Assembly (NCBI GenBank): GCA_964476505.1 | Contig: CAYZAW010000002.1 | Span: forward strand, 24,430 to 88,429 | Direction of reading: 5' to 3' | Source of the DNA: CAYZAW01 sp964476505 | GTDB taxonomy: Bacteria > Bacillota > Clostridia > Christensenellales > CAG-138 | Length of the DNA stretch: 64,000 nt | Part shown: positions 53,654 through 61,789 of the stretch, one piece after another | Layout of the letters: the number at the start of each line of letters is the position of its first letter | Position numbering within the stretch: position 1 is the stretch's first letter | Notes under the pieces: model-generated | The model's database searches: none | Seen by the model: the letters and a program-made list of their open reading frames with translations, nothing else | Told to the model about the DNA's origin: nothing | Program-made: the position numbers and the translations under genes

Positions 53654-56071
53654 TTACTCGTTGACCTCGTATGTACCGTTTAAATAATCGCTGATGCGCC
53701 TTGTTACAAAGCGCTTGCTTTCCGGCCGCTTTTCGTTTTCCGTCAGCAGCATATCCAGCGCCTCCGCCGTATACAGGCAGTTGTCGGACATATGCATAAC
53801 GATGACCGCGCCGCTGTAGCTGTTGGCCTTTAAGTCCTGATACAGCGTTTTGGCGCTCTTGGCGGCATAGTCGTGGCTGGAATACGCGCCGGATACGATA
53901 TAGTTGAACCCTGCGTCAAACACCGCCCAAGCGCCCCTGCGGCTGACAGCCAGCGTGGGCGGACGGAAGTTGGCGGTGATGGCCGCACGCCCGTTTACCG
54001 CTACGTCGCCTGCCATGGAAAGCAGCGTATCGTATGAGGCTACAAGATCCTCCTGAAACTGCTTGAGCTCCCGCTCCGGCAGTTCTTCGTAAACACCGTT
54101 TCCATCCTCGTCCATTGCCAGCGGGTAGTGGGTGTCGGTATGACTGGCAAGATCGTGACCGCCAAGCGCGATGGCACGAAGCAGGCTGGGATTGGCTGTT
54201 GTAAACGCCGTGCGAACAAAGAACGTGGCCTTTGCGCCGTGCTTTTCCAGTACGTCCAGAAGCGGCGTGATCGCCCGGTCGCTGCCCCAATCGTCGAATG
54301 TGAGGAATATGGCGTTCTCTTGGTTCCTGATTTTTCCGGCGCTGTCCATTTGGCGCGCCTCGCTTGCCGTAAACCCCGGCAGTGTATCGGTATTCACCAC
54401 ATAGTCCGTGCCCAGATAGTGCTTTAGCATATGCTGCATCAATGCGTCATTGTTCGCGCCGGATAAGTGCCCGGGCTTGATAACGCCGGTAAGCGCAGGA
54501 AGGATGTCTTCCGCCGGCAGCGGATATGTATAGCGCTGCTTTGTGTTTTCCAGCAGCTCGCTTACGGGCTTTGCCTCGTAAATGCTCATGTTCTGATGCA
54601 GGTATTTGACCATATCGCCTAAGAGCGTTGTGCTTTTGGTATAGTAATTCATGGTAAAGTAAACCAGCTCGCCCCGGCGGAAGCAGGTGATGAACTGCGC
54701 CTCCAGCTTTTCCGGTATCCCGCTAAGATCGGTCGCCTCCTGCCCCGCAAGCTGTACGGCGGTCACGCTGTAGGAAACCAGCTCGCAGCCCGTTGCATGC
54801 ACGGCTTCCAGCAGGGAGTCGGTGGGGTTGCCCACAAGCTGCTTTACGATATAGGCGTTGTGATAGGCATACCGTTCCTTTAGATACCTCTGGCAGTTGC
54901 GGATAGCCGAGCAGGACGCGTAATAATCCTCCGCCGTTGCCGCGGGTATGGCAATGCCCAGCTCATGCCCCTGCGCCAATATCTGCTCTACTTGGCCGGT
55001 ATATGCCTGCGCCTCTTCCAGCGTGATAAAGAACGTGCTTTTGATTTGCAGCTCGTTTAGCGTGCTTAAAAGATAGTTGAGCTCCTGCACGTTGCCAAGC
55101 CCGGAAAACAGATACGATACCGCCCTTTGCGTGGTATACACAAGCGAGGTCTTTTCCGCCAGTACGCCGCCGTTCTTTTCCTTGAGCGCGATCGCCTCGG
55201 GCGAGGGCTCCGTATCGTTTAGGGAGCGCAGGAACCATTCCGTGATTGTTAACACCCGCTCGTTTTCCGAAAGCGCATCCATGTTTACGATCATTTCCTC
55301 CGAAACGCCGCCTGCAAGGTTCAGCAATGCCTGTGCACCGCTTTCCGAGGAGTAGCTTGCCTCACCGGACATGCGAATGGCGATCATGCTGCCCCGGGAG
55401 CGTTCGTTTACATACGCCTCCACTTCCTGATAGGAGCGGAAGCTGTGCTGATCCACGATATACGGCGTGTCGTACACGTTGCCGAGCCCGCAGGCGTACG
55501 CCGCCTGCAATACAGCCGGTGTATACGCGGTCTCCCGGTATTTTAGGGTGATCGGTTCCACGCCCGTGATTTCGTGCAGCGTTGCGCTGGCACGGCAAAG
55601 ATCGTTGATGATCTCGGACTGCGGCAGGCTTTCCATATGCTCCGTGCCGGTGTTTCCGCCGCTTCCGAGCATGTGCCCGTCCGATAAGATGCGGCGTACG
55701 CTGTCCGGTTCGTTTAGCGCGTCCTGCGCGGAAATGAAAAATGTTGCCTTGATGCCGTATTCGTCCAGCAGCGTTAAAAGCTGATCCAGCATGCCGTTTT
55801 CCGGCGTGCCTTCAAACAGCAGTTCCATTTTTTGCGTTAAGCGCGCGGAGCTGTTTACGATGCCCGCTTCCCGTTTGTGCTTGGAGAGTTCTACATTGGC
55901 GCGCTCCACGCGGCCTTCCACGCTGTACGCATCCTCTACGGTGATGACCTGATCTACGGTTTTCAGCTTGACCATATATGCCGCGATCACCAGAATCAGA
56001 AGTATGGCAAATATCGACCACCACACCGCAGCAGCCGACCGTTCTCTTCTGTATGCCATCGTTCGCGTCAT
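53654..56071 (-). CDS. polysaccharide deacetylase, paralogue of the adjacent gene
   Basis: This 805-residue protein has the same plan as its neighbour: a membrane anchor (about 15-35), a decayed NodB region (LLFEGTPENGML, KATFFISAQ), a second decayed region (VSYLFSGLGNVQELNYLL, STFFITLEEAQ), and an intact C-terminal domain with TFDDWGSD, SHTDTHYP, FRPPTLA and IVMHMSD. It ends in the same ISDYLNG motif as the neighbour. It lacks the proline/threonine linker of its neighbour. The pair arose by tandem duplication, and two active enzymes suggest different substrate positions or stages. It is first in the six-gene operon. GGGAGGAACG precedes the ATG. Confidence 0.88.
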   Translation of the reverse strand: MTRTMAYRRERSAAAVWWSIFAILLILVIAAYMVKLKTVDQVITVEDAYSVEGRVERANVELSKHKREAGIVNSSARLTQKMELLFEGTPENGMLDQLLTLLDEYGIKATFFISAQDALNEPDSVRRILSDGHMLGSGGNTGTEHMESLPQSEIINDLCRASATLHEITGVEPITLKYRETAYTPAVLQAAYACGLGNVYDTPYIVDQHSFRSYQEVEAYVNERSRGSMIAIRMSGEASYSSESGAQALLNLAGGVSEEMIVNMDALSENERVLTITEWFLRSLNDTEPSPEAIALKEKNGGVLAEKTSLVYTTQRAVSYLFSGLGNVQELNYLLSTLNELQIKSTFFITLEEAQAYTGQVEQILAQGHELGIAIPAATAEDYYASCSAIRNCQRYLKERYAYHNAYIVKQLVGNPTDSLLEAVHATGCELVSYSVTAVQLAGQEATDLSGIPEKLEAQFITCFRRGELVYFTMNYYTKSTTLLGDMVKYLHQNMSIYEAKPVSELLENTKQRYTYPLPAEDILPALTGVIKPGHLSGANNDALMQHMLKHYLGTDYVVNTDTLPGFTASEARQMDSAGKIRNQENAIFLTFDDWGSDRAITPLLDVLEKHGAKATFFVRTAFTTANPSLLRAIALGGHDLASHTDTHYPLAMDEDGNGVYEELPERELKQFQEDLVASYDTLLSMAGDVAVNGRAAITANFRPPTLAVSRRGAWAVFDAGFNYIVSGAYSSHDYAAKSAKTLYQDLKANSYSGAVIVMHMSDNCLYTAEALDMLLTENEKRPESKRFVTRRISDYLNGTYEVNE

Positions 56072-56137
56072 CGTTCCTCCCGTTCGCCTCCGAATAGGCG
56101 TTGCTATCCGGCCATATCTCCATACTTATACAACATT

Positions 56138-56143
56138 ATTATA
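56138..56143 (-). promoter_or_regulatory. candidate -10 box of the exopolysaccharide operon
   Basis: TATAAT on the minus strand, 67 bp before the first deacetylase ATG. The expected -35 position (TTTCTT, 17 bp further) is weak, so the promoter may depend on an activator. Confidence 0.45.
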
Positions 56144-56201
56144 CTGGGTTACTTCTAAAAAAGAAAGAAAATACTGTCATTTATGCACTAGTATACAAAA
56201 T

Positions 56202-56234
56202 GCAGGCAGCCCGGATATTCCGTAAGCCGCCTGC
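56202..56234 (-). terminator. terminator after queH
   Basis: GCAGGC (56202-56207) and GCCTGC (56229-56234) with an inner CGG/CCG pair. On the minus strand the stem is followed by ATTTTGT. It separates queH from the exopolysaccharide operon. Confidence 0.55.
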
Positions 56235-56278
56235 GCGCTTTGTGTGTTGCTGCTAAATGTGACTTGGCACGGTAACCG

Positions 56279-56926
56279 TTACGCCTCGGTCTCTTCCGGC
56301 AGGGAATACATACAGCCGCAATAGTTTTGCCGGTACAGCCCGTACTCGCGGGACAGTACGATGGAGCGCTGATACCCGCCCCGCTTTTTGAAGTCCGAGC
56401 ACAGGTACGGCACACCGTAGCTTGCTGCCGCTTCTTCCCCGATGCTGTTGATGCGCGGCGCATCTTTATGGGGGCTTACGGTCAGCGTTGTTGCAAACGC
56501 GTCCGCACCCGCCTCCGCCGCTTGCTCTGCGGCAGCGTTCAGCCGCAACCGAAAGCAGGCCGTACACCGCGCACCGCCCTCCGGCTCTAAGCCAAGCCCC
56601 GCCGCCGCCATCGCGTAGTCCTCCGGGTGATACGGTGCGGGAATTAGCGTGACCGGGTTCTTAAGCGGCATAACGGTGATCAGACGTTCCAGCTCCGCCA
56701 AGCGTTTTTGATATTCTGCCGGGGGAAAGATATTGGGGTTGTACATGTACAGCAGGATATTGAAGTAGGGCGAAAGATATTCCAGCACATAGCTTGCACA
56801 CGGCGCGCAGCAGCACTGTAAAAGCAGCGTTTTCCGCGGCGCGTTTGTAAGAGACGTCAGATATGCGTCCAGCTCTTTTTGATAGTTACGGCGGTTTGCC
56901 GTTACGCGTTGTTCGTCAGCTTGCAT
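56279..56926 (-). CDS. queH: epoxyqueuosine reductase QueH
   Basis: This 215-residue enzyme does the last step of queuosine synthesis in tRNA, reducing epoxyqueuosine. It shows the QueH cysteine clusters, LLLQCCCAPCASYV (iron-sulfur and metal ligands) and a second pair in GGARCTACFRLRL, plus the family segments YNPNIFPPAEYQKRL and DFKKRGGYQRSI. It is the cobalamin-independent alternative to QueG. It overlaps the upstream DtxR-type gene by 25 bp. A short tail of about 20 residues precedes the first motif. Confidence 0.93.
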   Translation of the reverse strand: MQADEQRVTANRRNYQKELDAYLTSLTNAPRKTLLLQCCCAPCASYVLEYLSPYFNILLYMYNPNIFPPAEYQKRLAELERLITVMPLKNPVTLIPAPYHPEDYAMAAAGLGLEPEGGARCTACFRLRLNAAAEQAAEAGADAFATTLTVSPHKDAPRINSIGEEAAASYGVPYLCSDFKKRGGYQRSIVLSREYGLYRQNYCGCMYSLPEETEA

Positions 56927-57267
56927 ATCGCGTCAAAGCTCTCCTGGCTGATCACATGCTCCAGTTTACACGCGTCCGCGAACGCCGTTTCCTCGCACAC
57001 GCCAAGCCGCGCTAAGAATCCCGCCAGCTTGCGGTGCCGCTCCAGCATCCGCGCCGCGATCTCCATGCCGGCATCGGTAAGGGTGATCAGGTTGTCCGCA
57101 TCCATAGAGATATAGCCGTTTTCCCGCAGAAGCTTTACCGCGTGGCTAACGCTGGGCTTGGTAACAGACAGCGCCTGCGCAATGTCTACGGAGCGGATGT
57201 ATCCCTTTTGCTCCTTTAACATCAGCATCATTTCCAAATAGTCTTCCATGGATTGATTGACCTGCAT
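56902..57267 (-). CDS. DtxR/MntR-family metal-dependent regulator
   Basis: This 121-residue winged-helix regulator begins MEDYLEMMLMLKEQKGYIRSVDIAQALSV and has the DtxR recognition helix in TKPSVSHAVKLLRENGYI. The C-terminal dimerisation part has HRKLAGFLARLGV and a metal-ligand region near CKLEHVISQESF. There is no SH3-like third domain, as in MntR. It probably senses Mn or Fe. It overlaps queH, an iron-sulfur enzyme gene, and GGAGGGCGT precedes its ATG. An internal Met (57249) is a weaker start. Confidence 0.9.
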   Translation of the reverse strand: MQVNQSMEDYLEMMLMLKEQKGYIRSVDIAQALSVTKPSVSHAVKLLRENGYISMDADNLITLTDAGMEIAARMLERHRKLAGFLARLGVCEETAFADACKLEHVISQESFDAICKLTNNA

Positions 57268-57287
57268 ACGCCCTCCTTGCTATCACG

Positions 57288-57420
57288 ATGGGGACGTTGT
57301 CCCCATACCCCTACCAAGGGGCATTGCCCCTTGGAACCCTTCCATCCGCCCAAATATGGGCGGATAAATGGGATTTTTAAGGGATACTTCCCTTAAACGG
57401 GGTTTGGGGCAGAGCCCCAA
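57288..57420 (-). repeat. five-hairpin intergenic element, copy 2
   Basis: Hairpins at 57288-57306, 57314-57334 (CCAAGGGGCA/TGCCCCTTGG), 57344-57365, 57377-57396 and 57404-57420. The last touches the stop of the cohesin-domain gene. Relative to the copy at 11524-11660 the second stem swaps a T-A for a G-C pair and keeps pairing. The fourth stem is shorter. The order and spacing of all five are the same. Confidence 0.85.
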
Positions 57421-58656
57421 TTACATTCCCTGCGTGTTTTGCCGTTCTGCGGCGGCCTTGGCGGCACGGCGCTGTGCGGCGCGTTCGCGGCGGCGTTTTT
57501 TCTCCTGCGCGTGAGAAACCAGCACGAATATGAGAATAACCACGAGCAGCCCGATGCCGCCCAGCAACGCATAAAACGCGATCTTGGGCAGCAGCATTTC
57601 GTCCGCAGCGGGGGTTACGGCAGGCGTTTCCTCATCCGCCGGCATTTCGGGGGCGGGCGCGGGGGTAGGCACGGGGGTAGCCATGGGCTGCACAGGACGC
57701 GCCCGGATCACCGCGTAGCGCTGGATAGCGCCATCCTCCGGGCTGTAGGAATAAAAGCCCACATCCCCGTCGGGGTTCCGGGCATAAATCAAATACACGT
57801 CTCCAGCAGCGTCCTCAGACTTCCACGCGGCGTATTCTTTTTCGTCAATGACCACCGTTGCCTCGGTATATCCCTCCGGCACGGGCACGCTGCCGTCCGG
57901 CTGCAACAGGATATACGAGCGTGACACGGAGGATACGGTTTGGTAGGGATACAAGATATCCCGCGCCTCGTCGTACACATAATATCCCGCATTGTCGCCA
58001 TTGGCCTCAGAAAGATACAGCAGCACCGGCGCATTGGAATCCTGAATGGCAGCGCCCTTTACGGTCTGCTCCTTATAGATCAGCTCTGTTTCCGTATAGC
58101 GGGATGGAATGGTCACGTTCTCGATACTGCGCCAAATATACATAGCGCCGGAAGCGCCCTGCACGTTCTCGGCCGCCACGCCCTCCTTGGAATAATCCAC
58201 GGGAACGGGCGTAGGCTCCGCAGACACGGGCGCGGCAGTGACCGTAACGTTTGCGGAGGCGGAAGCGCCTTCCGCTTCGTTACCCGCATAGTCTAAAATG
58301 CGTTCGATATTAACGTCTATCTTGGCCTCGCCAGCCTTGGCGGCGGTAAACACCACCCGCGCGGTCATACTGTCAGACCCGCCGTTTTGTGCGGAAAGCA
58401 ATGATAGAAACCCGTCGCCCGCACCGCCGCTGGCCTCCGTAAAGGTCAAAAGCGAGGAATCGTACAGGAACACGCCCTCCGCCACCGCCATACTTTTACC
58501 GGTGACCGTAACGGTCAGCTCCACGGTATCCCCCTCCTGTACAGAGGGCTTGTCTACCGCCGCAGTGGTATCCGCCAATGCGGCGGCGGGAACGGCAAGC
58601 ACCAGCAGTACCGCCAGTATCCATGCCGCGCGTTTATTGATTAAGCCTGTTTTCAT
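57421..58656 (-). CDS. membrane-anchored cohesin-domain protein
   Basis: This 411-residue protein has a signal peptide (1-28, ending AALADTT). A cohesin-type domain follows (about 29-140, PSVQEGDTVELTVTVTG, VVFTAAKAGEAKIDV). Next are two roughly 75-residue repeats (SRYTETELIYKE...GYYVYDEARDILYPYQTV and EGYTEATVVIDE...GFYSYSPEDGAIQRYAVI). A Pro-rich spacer (about 318-345) leads to a C-terminal membrane helix (about 357-380) and a basic tail. It should hold its cohesin outside the cell at the membrane. It overlaps by ATGA the end of a dockerin-bearing SpoIID protein, its likely partner. Confidence 0.82.
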   Translation of the reverse strand: MKTGLINKRAAWILAVLLVLAVPAAALADTTAAVDKPSVQEGDTVELTVTVTGKSMAVAEGVFLYDSSLLTFTEASGGAGDGFLSLLSAQNGGSDSMTARVVFTAAKAGEAKIDVNIERILDYAGNEAEGASASANVTVTAAPVSAEPTPVPVDYSKEGVAAENVQGASGAMYIWRSIENVTIPSRYTETELIYKEQTVKGAAIQDSNAPVLLYLSEANGDNAGYYVYDEARDILYPYQTVSSVSRSYILLQPDGSVPVPEGYTEATVVIDEKEYAAWKSEDAAGDVYLIYARNPDGDVGFYSYSPEDGAIQRYAVIRARPVQPMATPVPTPAPAPEMPADEETPAVTPAADEMLLPKIAFYALLGGIGLLVVILIFVLVSHAQEKKRRRERAAQRRAAKAAAERQNTQGM

Positions 58657-60401
58657 GCGTTGTCTCCTCCCTGCCCGATCTTGGAATCGCCCTGTAAATA
58701 ACGGATGATCCTGAGCAGATCAAACCCGTCGATCTCGCCGTTATGCGTTACGTCCGCCGCCTCCAAGTACGGCCCCGCAAGTGTTGCGCTGTGGTTCAAA
58801 TGCTGCTGGAGCGTGGTAATATCCTCCTCGTCAACCTTACCGTCTCCATTGGTATCGCCGTAAAGAATAATAGGCAGATCAAAGCACGCCGTACCGTTTT
58901 CGTACACGGTACGCACAAAATCCCCCGTGCAAAGCGCGCCGGTCTTGTCGTTGCCCTTCGCGTCCACCACCGTAAGCTTGCCGTCGCTGGAAAGGTTATC
59001 TAACAATCGCGAGGCAGCGGTGTCCAGCGGTACGCCGCTGATCCCCCAAGAACGGATGCGGTAACTGCCGGACGATAGCTTGGGCGCGGTTTCATATGTG
59101 CCAACCGTGTTTTTTGATACGCCTACATAGTAAAAATCGAGTATGGAGGCATAATCCTGCCCTGCCCGGGCACGCTCCTGTGCGCCGCGCTGGGAAAGAC
59201 CGATGCCGTGCCCGTACCGGCGCACCGTTAAAAACCAACCCGGATAACTGCCGTTGTTGGTAACCTTTAAGCCTTCCTCCACGCCGCGCATGCGAAGGCG
59301 GCGCTTGCTTGCGCCAATCACGCCCAGCTTCTCGTCAAAGCTGCCGAACGTCAACTCCTCTAAGGGCAGCGTAACGGTTACCTGCCCCTCCTTGCCCGCC
59401 GGGTCTTTTACCAATACCGTAAGCTTGGCCTCCGTATAACAGCGGCTGGGCGCATCGTAGCTGGGCGTGGTTGGTATCACCTGCACGGTGGACAACAGCT
59501 CCGCATCCCCGCCCACGGCCTCGTTTGCCGCGCGGCGGATGTATAAAAGCACTTCCCAGTCCATCAGCTTTAACGTATCCTCGGTAAATACGGCGGGGAT
59601 GAACGCTTTTTCCTCTAAGCTGGAGGCATTTGCCACATCATAGGGATCGTCCGCATTCACATAATACGGAAAATCCTTTTCCCACACATTGCCCGTGCGC
59701 TCCGTTTGCCCGCCGTTAGAGGCGGAATAATACGCCTCGATGATATTACCGTCGTAGGTCATCACCTGCCCGGCGGTTGAATCCACCGCGGCGATGGCGC
59801 GTGTATTTTTACTGGCAAAGCCCTCGTACACCTGATGATCGGCGGTATCCAGTATGTCGTATGCCTTTTTTGCACCGCCGGAGCATTTTGCCATGGCATA
59901 GCCCCGCGCGCAGACCGCCTGCGCCTTTAGCGCCTCCAAGGGGAAGGAATTGCTCATTTCGTTGGGCACCACGCCGTACAGGTAGCGCTCCAGCGGAAGC
60001 GTATTGATGGCGCGAAGCCTGCCCTCGGAAACGTCAAAGGTCATATTGCCAAGATACGTGCAGGTGCCATGCTCACTGTTTCTTAGCCGGATATACGCGG
60101 TCTTGCCGTTATAATCCCCGCTCACAAACGTAAGCGACCCCGCCGTTACGGTTTTGCCGCCCGCCGTTACGGACGCACGGCTGCCAACGGTTGTGATCTC
60201 CAACTCCTCAGTTCCCACCGTGAAGGACGGGTCCTCCCGAAGGGTGAACGCACCCACCGGCGTGATCTTCAGGCTGTTGGTTTTTCCAATGGACAGCTTC
60301 ACCCGGATATCCGTATGGAACACCACCGCCTGTGCCGGCATGCATAAAAACAAAAACAGCAGGCTCAATGTCAATGCTGATAACCTTCGTAATCTCTGCA
60401 A
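58653..60401 (-). CDS. SpoIID/LytB-domain wall enzyme with C-terminal dockerin
   Basis: This 582-residue secreted protein has a signal peptide (1-25). Its SpoIID domain (about 60-400) has catalytic Glu148 in VVPNEMSNSFPLEALKAQAV and closes with RRYGHGIGLSQRGAQERA. SpoIID-type enzymes are lytic transglycosylases that cut stem-peptide-free glycan. The last 70 residues are a type-I dockerin with two calcium loops: 516-527 (DTNGDGKVDEED) and 550-561 (DVTHNGEIDGFD). There is no membrane anchor of its own. The start is a TTG codon with AAAGGAG ahead, in ACCTCT context. It overlaps the cohesin gene by ATGA. Confidence 0.9.
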   Translation of the reverse strand: MQRLRRLSALTLSLLFLFLCMPAQAVVFHTDIRVKLSIGKTNSLKITPVGAFTLREDPSFTVGTEELEITTVGSRASVTAGGKTVTAGSLTFVSGDYNGKTAYIRLRNSEHGTCTYLGNMTFDVSEGRLRAINTLPLERYLYGVVPNEMSNSFPLEALKAQAVCARGYAMAKCSGGAKKAYDILDTADHQVYEGFASKNTRAIAAVDSTAGQVMTYDGNIIEAYYSASNGGQTERTGNVWEKDFPYYVNADDPYDVANASSLEEKAFIPAVFTEDTLKLMDWEVLLYIRRAANEAVGGDAELLSTVQVIPTTPSYDAPSRCYTEAKLTVLVKDPAGKEGQVTVTLPLEELTFGSFDEKLGVIGASKRRLRMRGVEEGLKVTNNGSYPGWFLTVRRYGHGIGLSQRGAQERARAGQDYASILDFYYVGVSKNTVGTYETAPKLSSGSYRIRSWGISGVPLDTAASRLLDNLSSDGKLTVVDAKGNDKTGALCTGDFVRTVYENGTACFDLPIILYGDTNGDGKVDEEDITTLQQHLNHSATLAGPYLEAADVTHNGEIDGFDLLRIIRYLQGDSKIGQGGDNA

Positions 60402-60566
60402 AGAGGTCTCCTTTCCGCCAAATGGCGTTTCATCGTATATATAAGCACATGATAGCCCTTTTTCCGTGTTTTAGTCAATGTAATCGCGCAAGAGTTCATA
60501 AGTTGTTTGCAAGCAGGGCAGATATTGCAACATGCTGCAACCTTTTGCGCTTTTTTGCATAGGATA
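60402..60566. other. intergenic between divergent wall-enzyme and cysteine synthase transcripts
   Basis: AT-rich, with no gene. It contains a short inverted repeat (CGCCAAATGGCG) just upstream of the SpoIID ribosome site, and the repeat TGCAACATGCTGCAACC near 60525-60545. Promoter elements for the minus-strand SpoIID gene were not clearly seen. Confidence 0.35.
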
Positions 60567-60595
60567 TTGACAAGCAGCTGTTTGACGGCTATAAT
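60567..60595 (+). promoter_or_regulatory. consensus promoter of the cysteine synthase leader
   Basis: TTGACA (60567-60572), 17-bp spacer, TATAAT (60590-60595): a perfect sigma-A promoter. The start would be near 60602, about 35 bp before the leader-peptide ATG and 270 bp before the cysteine synthase ATG, leaving a long regulatory leader. Confidence 0.88.
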
Positions 60596-60636
60596 CACAA
60601 GCATTCTATCCGCAAGAATGAGAGCAGGAGCGTAAC

Positions 60637-60756
60637 ATGCTAAAAGGAACAGCAACCCGCGATTTTACCGCCGTCATGGAGCTGTGTTGCACCATGGCTT
60701 GTTGTTGTGCCAAACATCCCGGCTTCCTGCCATACCGCCAGCGTTTTGCGTGTTGA
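60637..60756 (+). CDS. Cys-rich leader peptide
   Basis: A 39-residue open frame with AGGAG eight bases upstream of its ATG. It contains seven Cys codons: a pair at 17-18, a run at 22-24 (ELCCTMACCCAK) and the final residue (39), with Met14 as a possible second start. No fold or function is likely for the peptide itself. The clustered Cys codons 11-30 codons before a terminator, directly upstream of cysteine synthase, are the mark of an attenuation leader: ribosomes pause at these codons when charged Cys-tRNA is scarce. The closest precedent I know is the polycysteine short ORFs of mycobacteria. Confidence 0.75.
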   Translation: MLKGTATRDFTAVMELCCTMACCCAKHPGFLPYRQRFAC

Positions 60757-60830
60757 CGTGCATACACCGTCCCACCGCGCGCCAGGCATTTGTTTTGAGG
60801 CAGGGAGCAACCGCTTCCTGTTTTTCTTTT
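60722..60830 (+). promoter_or_regulatory. attenuator: antiterminator vs terminator
   Basis: GCTTCCTGCC (60722-60731, inside the leader-peptide frame) can pair with GGCAGGGAGC (60799-60808), a 10-bp stem with one wobble. The same CAGGGAGC (60801-60808) can instead pair with GCTTCCTG (60813-60820) across an AACC loop, an 8-bp stem with one wobble, followed by TTTTTCTTTT. The two are mutually exclusive. A ribosome paused at the Cys codons (60685-60708) would leave 60722-60731 free, so low cysteine should favour read-through. Confidence 0.72.
60801..60830 (+). terminator. leader terminator upstream of cysteine synthase
   Basis: CAGGGAGC, AACC loop, GCTTCCTG, then TTTTTCTTTT. It ends 40 bp before the cysK ATG, so transcripts that stop here lack the gene. 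Confidence 0.85.
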
Positions 60831-60870
60831 GCGAAGATATGGAATACTGCATTTTATTGGGAGGAATACC

Positions 60871-61770
60871 ATGCGCATATATCAGGACATTTTATCCACC
60901 ATCGGTAACACACCGCTGGTAAAAATCAACAACATCGTACAAAAGCCCGGCGTGGAGATCTACGCCAAAATAGAGGGTGCAAACCCCACGGGCAGCATCA
61001 AAGACCGCATTGCACTGAAAATGATCGAGCAGGCGGAGCTGGAGGGTGCGCTGACCCCACAAAAGACCATCATTGAAGCCACCTCGGGAAACACAGGCAT
61101 CGGCCTTGCCATGATAGGCGCCATCAAGGGCTACGCGGTGGAGATCGTAATGAGCGCCGCTGTTTCCGTGGAGCGGCAAAAAATGATCAAGGCCTATGGG
61201 GCAAATATCGTTTTGACCGACCCCAGCATGGGCACCGACGGCGCTATTCGCGAGGTGAAGCGTAGGATCGCAAAAGAGCCTGCAAAATACTTTACCCCAG
61301 ACCAGTTCTCTAACCATTACAACAAGCTGGCGCATTATGTGACCACTGCCGAGGAGATCTTACGGGATACGGACGGGCGGGTAACGCATTATGTTTCCGC
61401 GCTTGGCACGTCGGGCACACTGATGGGCGTTGGCAAACGGTTGAAGGAGATCGATCCGAAAATCAAGATCGTTGCCGCCGAGCCCGTAGAGGGGCATTAC
61501 ATTCAGGGCCTAAAAAACATGAAGGAAGCCATCGTGCCGGAGATATACGACCCCTCTGCCATTGACCGCACCATCATGATAGAAAGCGAAGCGGCGTTTT
61601 CCATGAGCCGCCGTATCGTGCGGGAGGAGGGCATATTCGTTGGCATGTCCGCAGGCGCGGCAATGCTGGCGGCATCCGAGTTGGCGCAGGAATTGAGCCA
61701 CGGGGTGATCGTGGTGATATTTGCGGACAGGGGAGAGAAATACCTGTCTACAACGCTGTTTGAGGAGTAA
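60871..61770 (+). CDS. cysK: cysteine synthase
   Basis: This 299-residue PLP enzyme forms cysteine from O-acetylserine and sulfide. PLP Lys44 is in NPTGSIKDR, the substrate loop is ATSGNTG (71-77), and the phosphate-binding loop is GTSGT. The family also has cystathionine beta-synthase-like and O-phosphoserine variants, so the exact substrate is not certain. The start chosen is the ATG at 60871 with GGGAGG upstream. An ATG 14 codons earlier would lie within the leader terminator T tract. It is controlled by the Cys-rich leader described above and stands alone. Confidence 0.92.
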   Translation: MRIYQDILSTIGNTPLVKINNIVQKPGVEIYAKIEGANPTGSIKDRIALKMIEQAELEGALTPQKTIIEATSGNTGIGLAMIGAIKGYAVEIVMSAAVSVERQKMIKAYGANIVLTDPSMGTDGAIREVKRRIAKEPAKYFTPDQFSNHYNKLAHYVTTAEEILRDTDGRVTHYVSALGTSGTLMGVGKRLKEIDPKIKIVAAEPVEGHYIQGLKNMKEAIVPEIYDPSAIDRTIMIESEAAFSMSRRIVREEGIFVGMSAGAAMLAASELAQELSHGVIVVIFADRGEKYLSTTLFEE

Positions 61771-61789
61771 CACGGCGACAGAATAGTGC

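Noticed and set aside
60757..60780. possible T-box (ACCGCG) upstream of cysteine synthase
   Set aside because: ACCGCG occurs at 60773-60778, but the bases before it are TCCC, not the TGG-N needed to pair with the tRNA end. No specifier stem was recognised. The leader-peptide model explains the region better.
60829..60870. 14-residue N-terminal extension of cysteine synthase
   Set aside because: The first in-frame ATG falls at the end of the leader terminator T tract and has no ribosome site. The ATG at 60871 has GGGAGG in front.
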